NCBI GenBank assembly: GCA_017457105.1
Contig: JAFTIA010000064.1
Location: 1 to 64,000, forward strand
Source of the DNA: Lentisphaeria bacterium
GTDB lineage: Bacteria > Verrucomicrobiota > Lentisphaeria > Victivallales > Victivallaceae
DNA length: 64,000 bases
Direction: 5' to 3'
Made by a program: the position numbers and the translations under genes. Under the pieces are notes generated by a model. It did no database searches, was not told the DNA's origin, and saw only the letters and a program-made list of their open reading frames with translations. Positions 15,106-23,055 of the stretch are shown here, in pieces. Within the stretch, counting starts at the first letter, position 1. Each line of letters begins with the position of its first letter.

Positions 15106-17907
15106 GTGAAACACGTGATTTTCTGCATGGCTCTTGCCGGATGCGTCCTGGGCGTTTCTGCGGATGAACCGGTCAATCTCTATATGGACGGTGACTTTGA
15201 AAAAGTCAATAAAAAATGGTTTCTCCGGGCGCAGAAAAAGCCCATACCTCCGCAAAAACAACTGGAATATGTTACCACCCATCCGCATTCCGGCAAGTTT
15301 TGTTTAAAAGTCAGTGATATCCAAACCAATTCCGGGCATTACCTCTCTTACTTCCGGGAAGTCCCGCCGAATGTGGAAGTTTTGCAGCTGGAGTTTTATG
15401 CCCGGTCAGAAGAAACGCATTCATTCAAAGCGGGCCTGTTGTTCAATTCCGGAGATAAACCGGTCCGTTATCTCGGAGGAACGCAGCAAACATTTACCGT
15501 AACGCCGGAGTGGAAAAAATTTACAGTATTGTGCAAAGTCCCGGAAAAAGCAGCCACCATGGATCTTGCGATTTGCCCCACAATGCAGAAATATCCGGAA
15601 CAGGGTGTTCTTTTTGTGGATGATGTTACCCTTGCCCCTCTTGCTCAAGATGTTGTCACGGCAACAAAACTTGGTATTGACAGGCCCCCCGCCCCCCGGT
15701 ATGATGCGCCTTATGCTCCGGCAGACGGCGCGGTCGTCTTCCGCAATCCCCCCAGTTTCACCTTTCCCGCTGTTCACGGATGGAAGCGGGATAAATTTAC
15801 TTACAGCGTGGAATGGTCCCGGAACGCAGATTTTTCCGGAAAGGAAACCGGCAGGGTGACCGGGGCCATATATCACATCGTTATTCCGGAAACCGTATTG
15901 CCGCCCGGACAATGGTTCTGGCGGTACGGGGTGGAAAATCAGAAAGGTAAAACCATCTGGAGCAAGGCCCGCCGCTTTACGGTGCCGGAAAATGCTCCGC
16001 AGCAGGCATGGATCCCGGTGGAAGAACTGGCAAAACGCATCAGCAAAGAGGATTTGCGTTCTTATGTCACCAGAGATCAGCTTCCCGCCATCCGTGAACG
16101 GGCAAAAAACGGGGATTTGCGCCCGCTGGTGGAAAATATAAAAAAGGTCATGGATGCTCATCTCGGGAAAGAATTGCAGGAAGAGCCGCCCTTCCTGCCG
16201 GAAGATAAAAACGAGCGGCTGCTTGCCTTTGTAAAAGTCATGCGCTCCATGACTTTTCACCGGATGCAGATTTTTGCAGTGCTGTATCTTCTTACCGGCG
16301 AAGAGAAATACGGGCAGGAAGTCAAACGCAGATTACTTCATTTTTACGGCAAGTGGGACCCCAAAGGATCCACCCGCACCCGGCATAACGACGAACCAGG
16401 GATGCATATCAATTCTCACGGATTGCCGAGTTATGACCTTACCCGCTCGCTTTTTACACCGGAAGAACGCAAGATCGTGGAAAAAAGCATGCACATCCGG
16501 ATGATGGAGTTTTATGATATTCTGCGGGACATCCCCATTGAAGCCCATCCTTACAACAGCCACGCCATTTATTATGTGCAGCTGTTGGGGCGGCTGGGGC
16601 TGACATTGATCCACTCTTATCCGGAAGATTCTCTGAAAGCCATGGATCTTGCGCTGCGTTTCTTCTGGACCTATTTGCACCCCTTTGCCTTTGATGACGG
16701 CGGCTGGAGCGAAGGTCCTGCCTATGGCAGTTGGGGCGTGGAGCGCCTTGCCCGTTTTACCCACATCCTGCGGAAAACCACCGGACTGGATATGCAGAAG
16801 ATCCATCCATTCTTTGCGAAATGCGGATATTTCCAGCTTTACGGCTGGCCGGGGCGGTCACGGCTGACCAGTTTCGGGGATGATAACGGAACCAGCAAGG
16901 CAAGTCAGGTCAATATGATGCGGGTCTGCGCCGCCTTGAATCAGAATCCGGTCTTTTTGAAACCCGGAATAGACCGGAATATGCCTCTGGACTGGACGAT
17001 CTGGCCGGCATTGACAGATTTCAGTAAAGTCGGAGAACCGGACATGTCCAAATTGCCGCTGGCGTTTCACTTTAAGAGTGTCGGCTTTGCGGCAACAAGG
17101 ACGGATCTGCAAAATTATGCCAACGATATCGGGCTGATTTTTCAGAGCAATCCGGTGGGAGCCGTCAGTCATCACCATAACAGTCACAACTGTTTCCTGC
17201 TGGAAGCCTATGAGGAACCCCTTGCCATTTCCAGCGGATTTTACGATTATTACGGCAGCCCCCATCATGACGGCTGGACCCGCCAGACAAAATCCCGCAA
17301 CGGCATCACCGTGGATGGCGGACAGGGGCAGATGCGGGGCGGTCACGCTACGGGGAAATTATCCAAATTCGTCCACGGAAAAGACTTTGATATTATTGAA
17401 GGGGATGCCTCTCCGGCATACGCCATGCTGAAAACGGCGGTCCGCACCATTGTCCACGTCCGGCCGGGAATCTTTGTGATCCGTGACAAGGCGGTGAGCA
17501 ATAAAAACAAACATGTTTTTGAATACAACCTCCACAGTTTGAACCCCGGCATCATGGATGAAGCCAATCAAACCCTGACGCTTGTTATGCCCAAGGCGGA
17601 ATGTAAAGTTCTGTTCTTTGCTCCGGAAAAATGGAAATTCAGCAGTTTTGACAAGTTTCCCATTACGCCAGCCCGGAACGGCAAAAATATTTATCCGGAA
17701 CAGTGGCATTTCCGGGCATCCGCTCCGGAAGCCGCAAAGGAATTGGATTTGATCACGGTTCTGCTGCCGTACCGTACCGGTGAAGCGGCCAAACTCCCGA
17801 AAGTGGAAAAAATCTCTGACGGAGTAAAAATTATCCGGCAGGACGGGCGTACTGCAACGGTCCTTTTCCGGAACGATCAGGTTCTTACCGGAACATCCTC
17901 CCGCTGA
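15106..17907 (+). CDS. Secreted heparinase II/III-like polysaccharide lyase (DUF4962-type)
   Basis: A 933-residue exported protein. The start is taken as GTG at 15106 because AAAGGAG lies 6 bases upstream and would be inside the gene if the ATG at 15085 were used. After the signal peptide (about 1-20) come a beta-sandwich (25-190, carbohydrate-binding-like), a fibronectin-like segment (205-300), an (alpha/alpha) toroid of the DUF4962/heparinase kind (about 310-640: MHINSHGLPSYDL, HPYNSHAIYYVQLLGRLG, DDGGWSEGPAYGSWG) and a C-terminal beta-sheet domain of the heparinase II/III type (SHHHNSHNCFLLEAY, YYGSPHHDGW). Family members eliminate uronate-containing polysaccharides, such as alginate or glycosaminoglycans; the substrate here is not known. 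Confidence 0.85.
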   Translation: MKHVIFCMALAGCVLGVSADEPVNLYMDGDFEKVNKKWFLRAQKKPIPPQKQLEYVTTHPHSGKFCLKVSDIQTNSGHYLSYFREVPPNVEVLQLEFYARSEETHSFKAGLLFNSGDKPVRYLGGTQQTFTVTPEWKKFTVLCKVPEKAATMDLAICPTMQKYPEQGVLFVDDVTLAPLAQDVVTATKLGIDRPPAPRYDAPYAPADGAVVFRNPPSFTFPAVHGWKRDKFTYSVEWSRNADFSGKETGRVTGAIYHIVIPETVLPPGQWFWRYGVENQKGKTIWSKARRFTVPENAPQQAWIPVEELAKRISKEDLRSYVTRDQLPAIRERAKNGDLRPLVENIKKVMDAHLGKELQEEPPFLPEDKNERLLAFVKVMRSMTFHRMQIFAVLYLLTGEEKYGQEVKRRLLHFYGKWDPKGSTRTRHNDEPGMHINSHGLPSYDLTRSLFTPEERKIVEKSMHIRMMEFYDILRDIPIEAHPYNSHAIYYVQLLGRLGLTLIHSYPEDSLKAMDLALRFFWTYLHPFAFDDGGWSEGPAYGSWGVERLARFTHILRKTTGLDMQKIHPFFAKCGYFQLYGWPGRSRLTSFGDDNGTSKASQVNMMRVCAALNQNPVFLKPGIDRNMPLDWTIWPALTDFSKVGEPDMSKLPLAFHFKSVGFAATRTDLQNYANDIGLIFQSNPVGAVSHHHNSHNCFLLEAYEEPLAISSGFYDYYGSPHHDGWTRQTKSRNGITVDGGQGQMRGGHATGKLSKFVHGKDFDIIEGDASPAYAMLKTAVRTIVHVRPGIFVIRDKAVSNKNKHVFEYNLHSLNPGIMDEANQTLTLVMPKAECKVLFFAPEKWKFSSFDKFPITPARNGKNIYPEQWHFRASAPEAAKELDLITVLLPYRTGEAAKLPKVEKISDGVKIIRQDGRTATVLFRNDQVLTGTSSR

Positions 17908-17953
17908 TACAGGGATTTTCTTACACTGTGGCAATCATTGCTCACTCTTTTGA

Positions 17954-17981
17954 CCATGGTCCATACAAAAATGGACCGTGG
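17954..17981 (+). terminator. Hairpin after the heparinase-like gene (weak terminator)
   Basis: CCATGGTCCAT and ATGGACCGTGG form an 11-bp stem with one G-T pair and a 6-base loop. Only a short T run follows, so it may be a weak terminator or a protein site. Confidence 0.4.
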
Positions 17982-18052
17982 AATTTCTGCCGCAAAATCG
18001 GGAAAACAGTTCAAATCAACGGATTTTTTTTGCAAAAAAGTGCGATCCCGGC

Positions 18053-18080
18053 TTGACTTTTTCAATCGTTAGAATAAATT
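18053..18080 (+). promoter_or_regulatory. Promoter of the LacI-type regulator
   Basis: TTGACT (18053-18058), 16 bases, TAAATT (18075-18080). The candidate operator fills the spacer, consistent with autorepression. Confidence 0.55.
18059..18072. promoter_or_regulatory. Candidate LacI-family operator, copy 2 (autoregulation)
   Basis: TTTTCAATCGTTAG lies between -35 and -10 of the lacI promoter. Its core, TTCAATCGTTAGAA (18061-18074), is an imperfect dyad (10 of 14) centred on CG, as expected of LacI-family operators. Confidence 0.55.
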
Positions 18081-18107
18081 ATATTCCAGATACAACCGGA
18101 GGCAAAA

Positions 18108-19046
18108 ATGGCCGCAACACTCAAAGATGTGGCACAGGTTGCCGGAGTGAATTTCACTCTGGTATCCAAATTGATCAATCAGCCGGATATATCCATCCGG
18201 CCGGAGACCCGCAAGCGGATCGAAGATGCTATCCGCACCTTGAACTACCGCCCCAGCCGTTCGGCCCGGGCACTGCGTTTGGGCTGCAGTGATCTGATCG
18301 GCCTTGCGGTGGGCGACCTTACCAATGAATTCTTTGCCCACTACGCCGACTGTGCGCTGGAAGAATCGGAAAAATGCGGCGGCCGTCTGCTGATCAGCAT
18401 TGTCCGCAAACAGGATCCGGAAAAAGCCATCCATGACCTGATGAATGATCAGCTTTGCGGTATTTTAAGTTGTTTCCCCACGGAAAACAGCGGCTCTGCC
18501 ATCTGTCCCGTGCGGGAGGCGATTTCTTTCACGCCGGAAAGTATGCGGCAGCCGTTGGCGGAAGCAGCAGATTTTCTTTATCAGGAACGCAACTGCCGGA
18601 GTTCAGCGGTACTTTATACCGGTTCTCCGTGGCAGGCCGCCCTTGTTTCATCAGATTTTCAAAAAATCCTTCCGGGAACAGCGGAGCTGGCGAAAAACGG
18701 TGCGCAGGAACGGTTGGCACAACTTCATAAGATTTGTAAAGACCGCCCGGATGTGATTTTTACAACAGGATGGAAAGCCGCAGAAATGCTTTGTGATCTA
18801 CTGGATACAGTGTATTGCAATTACCGCCCCGCCGTGTTGTTGAGTGCCAACTGCCGGGGACCATTTCTGGAGCGGGAGCATATTGCAGGCGTCTTTTACC
18901 ACTCCACCCGGCAGGCGATCGCCCGGGCGGTGCAAGGTCTTTTAAGCCGCCGGGACTCTGCTGAATTTGTTCCGCCGGGGCAGTTTTTCCGGCGGGGGAC
19001 GGCAGAATTTCAAGAGCTGTATTCTGCTGAATTCTGTTTAACTTGA
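18108..19046 (+). CDS. LacI-family transcriptional regulator
   Basis: A 312-residue repressor. Residues 3-50 are a LacI-type helix-turn-helix and hinge: TLKDVAQVAGVNFTLVSKLI, then IRPETRKRIEDAIRTLNYRP and RSARALR. The rest resembles a periplasmic-binding-protein-like effector domain, starting LIGLAVGDLTNEFFA. It is slightly shorter than usual (330-340). The protein starts 9 bases after GGAGG and is followed by the U32-like gene 11 bases past its stop, so it heads the operon it probably controls. The effector is likely a sugar, given the neighbours, but this is inference. Confidence 0.9.
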   Translation: MAATLKDVAQVAGVNFTLVSKLINQPDISIRPETRKRIEDAIRTLNYRPSRSARALRLGCSDLIGLAVGDLTNEFFAHYADCALEESEKCGGRLLISIVRKQDPEKAIHDLMNDQLCGILSCFPTENSGSAICPVREAISFTPESMRQPLAEAADFLYQERNCRSSAVLYTGSPWQAALVSSDFQKILPGTAELAKNGAQERLAQLHKICKDRPDVIFTTGWKAAEMLCDLLDTVYCNYRPAVLLSANCRGPFLEREHIAGVFYHSTRQAIARAVQGLLSRRDSAEFVPPGQFFRRGTAEFQELYSAEFCLT

Positions 19047-19057
19047 GGTATCAAAAG

Positions 19058-20044
19058 ATGTCATTACCTTTTACCATAGGTTTTCAGCCCCGCCGGGGAC
19101 GGGAAATAACGGAAATCGTCCTGCAGAACAAAGATCGCATCCGGGAAGTTTATTTTGCCTGGGGCGATTTTTCCAGCGGCCGGGGACGGCTTAAATCAGA
19201 AGCCGAACAGCAGGCCACGGAAGATGCCCTTGCAAAATTCAGCGAGGCAAAGATCGGGCTGGATCTCCTGCTGAATGCAGAGTGTTTCGGCGGCGAAAGC
19301 CTTGCCCGGAAACTTTACATCAAAATCGGCGATACGGTGGATGATTTGCAGCAGCGGTTCGGGCTCACGGCAGTCACCACGGCCTCCCCTGTTGTAGCAA
19401 AGTTCCTCAAAAACAATTTTACCGATCTCCAGGTGCGGGCCTCTGTCAATATGGGGATCGGAGATCTTTCCAGCTTGGCTTATATGGCACCATATTTTGA
19501 CAGTTTCTGCCTCAAACGGGAATACAATCTTGATTTTGAAAAACTGCAAGCCGCCCGCAACTGGTGCAACGATCACGGAAAACACATGGTCATGCTTGCC
19601 AACAGCGGCTGTTTGAACGAGTGTCCGGCAAGGCATTTCCATGACAGTCTGGTGGCGCACGAGGAAGAGATCGCCGGGGAGGACAATGCCTTCGGGTTCG
19701 GCGGGATCTGCCGGGATTTTCTGGCGGGACAGGACGGGGCGGAAAAGTTTTTCCGGCACACCAATTTTGTCCGTCCGGAAGATTTGAAACTTTATGAAAA
19801 CTATTTTGATATGATCAAACTTGCCACCCGGACCAATCCGGATCCGGTACAAGTCATAAAAGCCTATCTTACGGGAAATTTCCGGGGCAGCCTCCCTGCC
19901 CTGCTGGAGCCGGATCATTCCGGCGTCCTCTACCCCCTGATTCTGGAAAATTCCATGCTTCCTGCAGAATTCGGGGCCAACCGGAAGGCAGTGGATTGGA
20001 GCAAATATTGCGTCATTGACATACAAAAAAGGAAAAAATCATGA
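19058..20044 (+). CDS. U32-peptidase-like protein, likely Fe-S binding
   Basis: A 328-residue protein of the general U32/UbiU-UbiV kind (TIM-barrel-like). The key phrase ANSGCLNECPARHFH (Cys185, Cys189) matches the conserved cysteine region of that group, and Cys218 and Cys318 could complete a four-cysteine cluster site as in UbiU/UbiV. The start ATG at 19058 follows GAGG; the in-frame TTG at 19043 overlaps the lacI stop and is less likely. It overlaps the next Fe-S gene by 4 bases. U32 members include rRNA/tRNA hydroxylation factors and ubiquinone hydroxylation factors that work with Fe-S partners; the reaction here is unknown. Confidence 0.6.
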   Translation: MSLPFTIGFQPRRGREITEIVLQNKDRIREVYFAWGDFSSGRGRLKSEAEQQATEDALAKFSEAKIGLDLLLNAECFGGESLARKLYIKIGDTVDDLQQRFGLTAVTTASPVVAKFLKNNFTDLQVRASVNMGIGDLSSLAYMAPYFDSFCLKREYNLDFEKLQAARNWCNDHGKHMVMLANSGCLNECPARHFHDSLVAHEEEIAGEDNAFGFGGICRDFLAGQDGAEKFFRHTNFVRPEDLKLYENYFDMIKLATRTNPDPVQVIKAYLTGNFRGSLPALLEPDHSGVLYPLILENSMLPAEFGANRKAVDWSKYCVIDIQKRKKS

Positions 20045-21111
20045 TCACATCAGCAGAAATCAAAGCCGCTGCCATCAAAGCAGGGGCGGATTTGTGCGGC
20101 ATCGGCGATCTCTCAAGATTTGACGGTGCCCCCAAAGAGATGGATCCCCGGGAACTTTTCCCGGAGGCAAAAACGGTTATCGGCATGGTCTTCCGTATTC
20201 CACGCGGCGTCCAGCGGGGGATCGAAGAAGGAACGCAGTTTTACCAGTATCCCTCCATGGCTTACGGCGGGATCAATGAGATCTACGCACCGGCAGTGCT
20301 GTACCGGGTCGGCCAATTACTGGAAGACTCCGGTTACGAAGCCATGGTTTACCGGAATACCGGGGCAAGAGGCTGTGTTTCCGATATGGATGGTTCGCCC
20401 GGCAACACCCTTTCGCCGGAAGAACAGATCGAAGTCAATACGCAGGCAAAAAGTAAAACCGCCCATCACCGTACCGTACAGTACACCCGTGCCGCCCGTG
20501 ATGGTCAGGTCCCGCCGGATCTGCAATTCCATTTCCGTCTGGCGGCTGTGGCGTGTGGACTGGGGGAAATCGGCTGGAGCAAAATGTTCCTCACTCCGGA
20601 ATTCGGGCCGCTGCAGCGGGTGGCATTTATCTTTACCGATGCTCCGCTGGAACCGGATCCCCTCTATCAGGGGCCGCCGTTGTGCCGCAAATGTATGGCA
20701 TGTGTGCGGGAGTGCCCCGGACAATGTCTGGATAAAAAGGAAAGTATCAAAGTTTATATCGGCGATAAACTTTGCGAGTGGGGCAAGCTGGATGAATGGA
20801 AGTGCTACGCCTTTTATACCCACGGCGGGCGGCATTACAACCCCTTTGTCCCCAAAGAAGTCTGGGATGCCAATGAAAATGGCGACTTGAACCTTCTGGA
20901 AGGCAAATGCGAAGCAAATGAAGCCGAAATCATGAAAGTTTACCGGGCACTGGAAAAGTATTTCCCCAGCTGGGTAGGCTATAACATGGCCAAGTGCGGC
21001 GGCTGTATCCGGGCGTGTGTCAGTATGCTGGAAAAGAAAGGCGGCTGTATGCACGAAAGATTCAAAACGCCCTTGCGTACCTCCGGCAAGGCGTGGAAAA
21101 TGGACCGTTAA
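20041..21111 (+). CDS. QueG-like 4Fe-4S protein, paralog A
   Basis: A 356-residue cytoplasmic protein resembling the epoxyqueuosine-reductase/reductive-dehalogenase group. N-terminal half: AGADLCGIGDLSRF and AKTVIGMVFRIP, as in COG1600 proteins. A ferredoxin motif CRKCMACVRECP (Cys215, 218, 221, 225) follows, and a second, different cysteine group KCGGCIRAC (319, 322, 326) plus CMHER near 336. It is longer than its two neighbours because of an insertion at about 240-315. It overlaps the U32-like gene by 4 bases. It lacks the HEAT-like C-terminus of true QueG, so a queuosine role is not assumed. Confidence 0.7.
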   Translation: MITSAEIKAAAIKAGADLCGIGDLSRFDGAPKEMDPRELFPEAKTVIGMVFRIPRGVQRGIEEGTQFYQYPSMAYGGINEIYAPAVLYRVGQLLEDSGYEAMVYRNTGARGCVSDMDGSPGNTLSPEEQIEVNTQAKSKTAHHRTVQYTRAARDGQVPPDLQFHFRLAAVACGLGEIGWSKMFLTPEFGPLQRVAFIFTDAPLEPDPLYQGPPLCRKCMACVRECPGQCLDKKESIKVYIGDKLCEWGKLDEWKCYAFYTHGGRHYNPFVPKEVWDANENGDLNLLEGKCEANEAEIMKVYRALEKYFPSWVGYNMAKCGGCIRACVSMLEKKGGCMHERFKTPLRTSGKAWKMDR

Positions 21112-21123
21112 GGAGATCGATCG

Positions 21124-22032
21124 ATGTTGAATGCTCAACTTATTAAAGAAAAAGCCCGTGAATTCGGTGCGGCTCTGGTGGGGATTGGCGACATTGCCCG
21201 CTTTGCCGGACAGCCCGCCCAGCGTGATCCCCTGCAGATCCTGCCCAATGCCAAATGCGTGATCGGCATGGCGATCCGGGTCCCCCGCGCCCTCTACCGG
21301 ACAATGGATTCCCAAACGCAATACACCAATTACACCCAGCTCGGCGTAAAATTTATTGATGAAGATCTTTCCGAGATCCTGCTTCTGAAAATGGCCGGCA
21401 TCATTGAGGATGAAGGATACGATGCCTGCGTCCAGCGCAACATTTCCAATTTGCGGATCAAAGGGGACACCTCAACAAACCCGGAAGTGCTGGACACCTA
21501 TGAACTGGTCCATGCGGAAGCCGTTGCCCCGGGGAAACCGGTTCCGGATATTATTATGGACTTCAACTTTGCAGCGCAGGCGTGCGGTCTTGGCTCGACC
21601 GGGCTCAGCGGCCATGTGCTGGTGCCGGGATTGGGGCCTTTTGTCCGGCTGGCATTCATTGTCACAGATGCCCCGCTGGAGTGTGATGAACCTTTCACCC
21701 GCTCCATGTGCGACCAGTGCGGCAAGTGCCTTTCCGCCTGTCCGGGGAATGCCATTTCTGCGGAAAACGGTCTGGATACCTGGCAGTGCGCGGTTTATTA
21801 CCGCGGAGCCCATAAGTCCAACCCGTTTATAACGGAAAAATTCCTTGCAGGACACCCGGAACGGGAGGCGATCCTGAATGGAGAAAAGCGTTTTGACAAA
21901 GAAAGTGCCCGGGCGATTTATCCCGAGATGGACTTTTTGCCCAGCCGTCCCACAGGTTATACGCCCTGTCTTTGCGGGAAAGCCTGTGATATGGCATGTT
22001 TTGAACATTTGAAGAAGGAGGGGCTGCTGTGA
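21124..22032 (+). CDS. QueG-like 4Fe-4S protein, paralog B
   Basis: A 302-residue paralog of the genes on either side: same N-terminus (GAALVGIGDIARF, AKCVIGMAIRVP), then VACGLG-like QACGLGSTGLSGH, and the cluster motif CDQCGKCLSACP (Cys196, 199, 202, 206). Near the C-terminus CLCGKACDMACFEHL may bind a second cluster. It has a canonical Shine-Dalgarno (AAGGAG) 8 bases upstream and overlaps paralog C by 4 bases (GTGA). Likely an electron-transfer or reductase subunit. Confidence 0.7.
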   Translation: MLNAQLIKEKAREFGAALVGIGDIARFAGQPAQRDPLQILPNAKCVIGMAIRVPRALYRTMDSQTQYTNYTQLGVKFIDEDLSEILLLKMAGIIEDEGYDACVQRNISNLRIKGDTSTNPEVLDTYELVHAEAVAPGKPVPDIIMDFNFAAQACGLGSTGLSGHVLVPGLGPFVRLAFIVTDAPLECDEPFTRSMCDQCGKCLSACPGNAISAENGLDTWQCAVYYRGAHKSNPFITEKFLAGHPEREAILNGEKRFDKESARAIYPEMDFLPSRPTGYTPCLCGKACDMACFEHLKKEGLL

Positions 22033-22973
22033 GCGATACCATGGATTTGCGAAAGGCTGTGATCCAGAGTCTGCAAGATGCCGGGGCGGACATTGTCCGG
22101 TTTGGCAATGTGGAGCGTTTCAGCGATCCCTGCCTGAAAAAGTTGATGCCGGAAGTCCGTACCGTAATCGCCGCCGCCTTCCGTCAGCTGCGCGGCTCCC
22201 GCCGGGGCATTGAAGAAGGGACAACCTATTACCAGTACACCACCATGTCGGTGGAAAATCTGGAAGAAGTCGTAATGCCCATGGCTCTGCATCAGGCGTG
22301 CGGGGTTCTGGAAATGGCAGGTTTTGAAGCCCTCCCCCAACGCAGAAATCTGCTGGTAATGGCGGAAAACGATGGAACCAATCCGGAAGTGGATTATACA
22401 GAAATTTACCGGGGGATCCCGCAGGAAAATCATCTGGATTTTGAGCAGTGCGCCATCGATGCAGGACTGGGTGAAAGGGGATTATCCGGTTCGATCCTCA
22501 CGGATGAATTCGGCCCCTGCATCCGCTGGGTCTTTATTCTGACAGATGCAGAATTGGAACCGGATCCGGTCGCAGTGCCGCATTTGTGCGACAAATGCGG
22601 TGCCTGTATTGCCGCCTGCCCCGGCAAAGCTCTTTCGGCAGACGGCAAGCGGGATAACTGGCAGTGTTCTGTTTATTATAACGGTGCCAACCGGTCGAAA
22701 AACCCCTTTATGCCGCCGGATGCTTTTGCAGACGATCCGGAACGGCTGGCGATCATTGCCGGGGAAGCGGAACTGACTCCGGAACGGGCACGGGAAGTAC
22801 TGGATCAGATCGTCTTTTATCCGCCGATCAAACACGCTTACCGGTCCAGTATTTGCGGGAAAGCGTGCGACACCGCCTGCTATATCCATTTGGAAGAAAC
22901 CGGAAAACTGACAAGAAAGTTCAAAACCCCTTTCCGGAAACGGCCGGAATGGAAACTTTCTGTGGAAGATTGA
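22029..22973 (+). CDS. QueG-like 4Fe-4S protein, paralog C
   Basis: A 314-residue third paralog, starting with GTG at 22029 (GGAGG lies 9 bases before; the ATG at 22041 is too far). It carries GADIVRFGNVERF and VRTVIAAAFRQL, cluster motif CDKCGACIAACP, and C-terminal ICGKACDTACYIHLEE. B and C share the C-terminal CGKACD-AC pattern; A does not, so B and C are closer. It ends the lacI-U32-ABC run; the propeller gene that follows has its own promoter. Confidence 0.7.
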   Translation: MSDTMDLRKAVIQSLQDAGADIVRFGNVERFSDPCLKKLMPEVRTVIAAAFRQLRGSRRGIEEGTTYYQYTTMSVENLEEVVMPMALHQACGVLEMAGFEALPQRRNLLVMAENDGTNPEVDYTEIYRGIPQENHLDFEQCAIDAGLGERGLSGSILTDEFGPCIRWVFILTDAELEPDPVAVPHLCDKCGACIAACPGKALSADGKRDNWQCSVYYNGANRSKNPFMPPDAFADDPERLAIIAGEAELTPERAREVLDQIVFYPPIKHAYRSSICGKACDTACYIHLEETGKLTRKFKTPFRKRPEWKLSVED

Positions 22974-22985
22974 CGGCTATTTTGC

Positions 22986-23014
22986 TTGACAAACTCCGGA
23001 AACAATGCTAATTT
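22986..23014 (+). promoter_or_regulatory. Promoter of the first propeller gene
   Basis: TTGACA, 17 bases, TAATTT with TGC before the -10 (extended -10). It lies 42 bases before the start at 23056 and is one of the strongest promoter matches in the window. Confidence 0.8.
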
Positions 23015-23055
23015 TGCTTCCGGATTTTTTTTTCTTTTGAACAACAGGAGTCATT

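Noticed and set aside
20041-22973. Assignment of one of the three Fe-S genes as queG
   Set aside because: The N-terminal similarity is real and queA is in the window, but the C-terminal HEAT-like part and the second standard cluster motif of QueG are missing.
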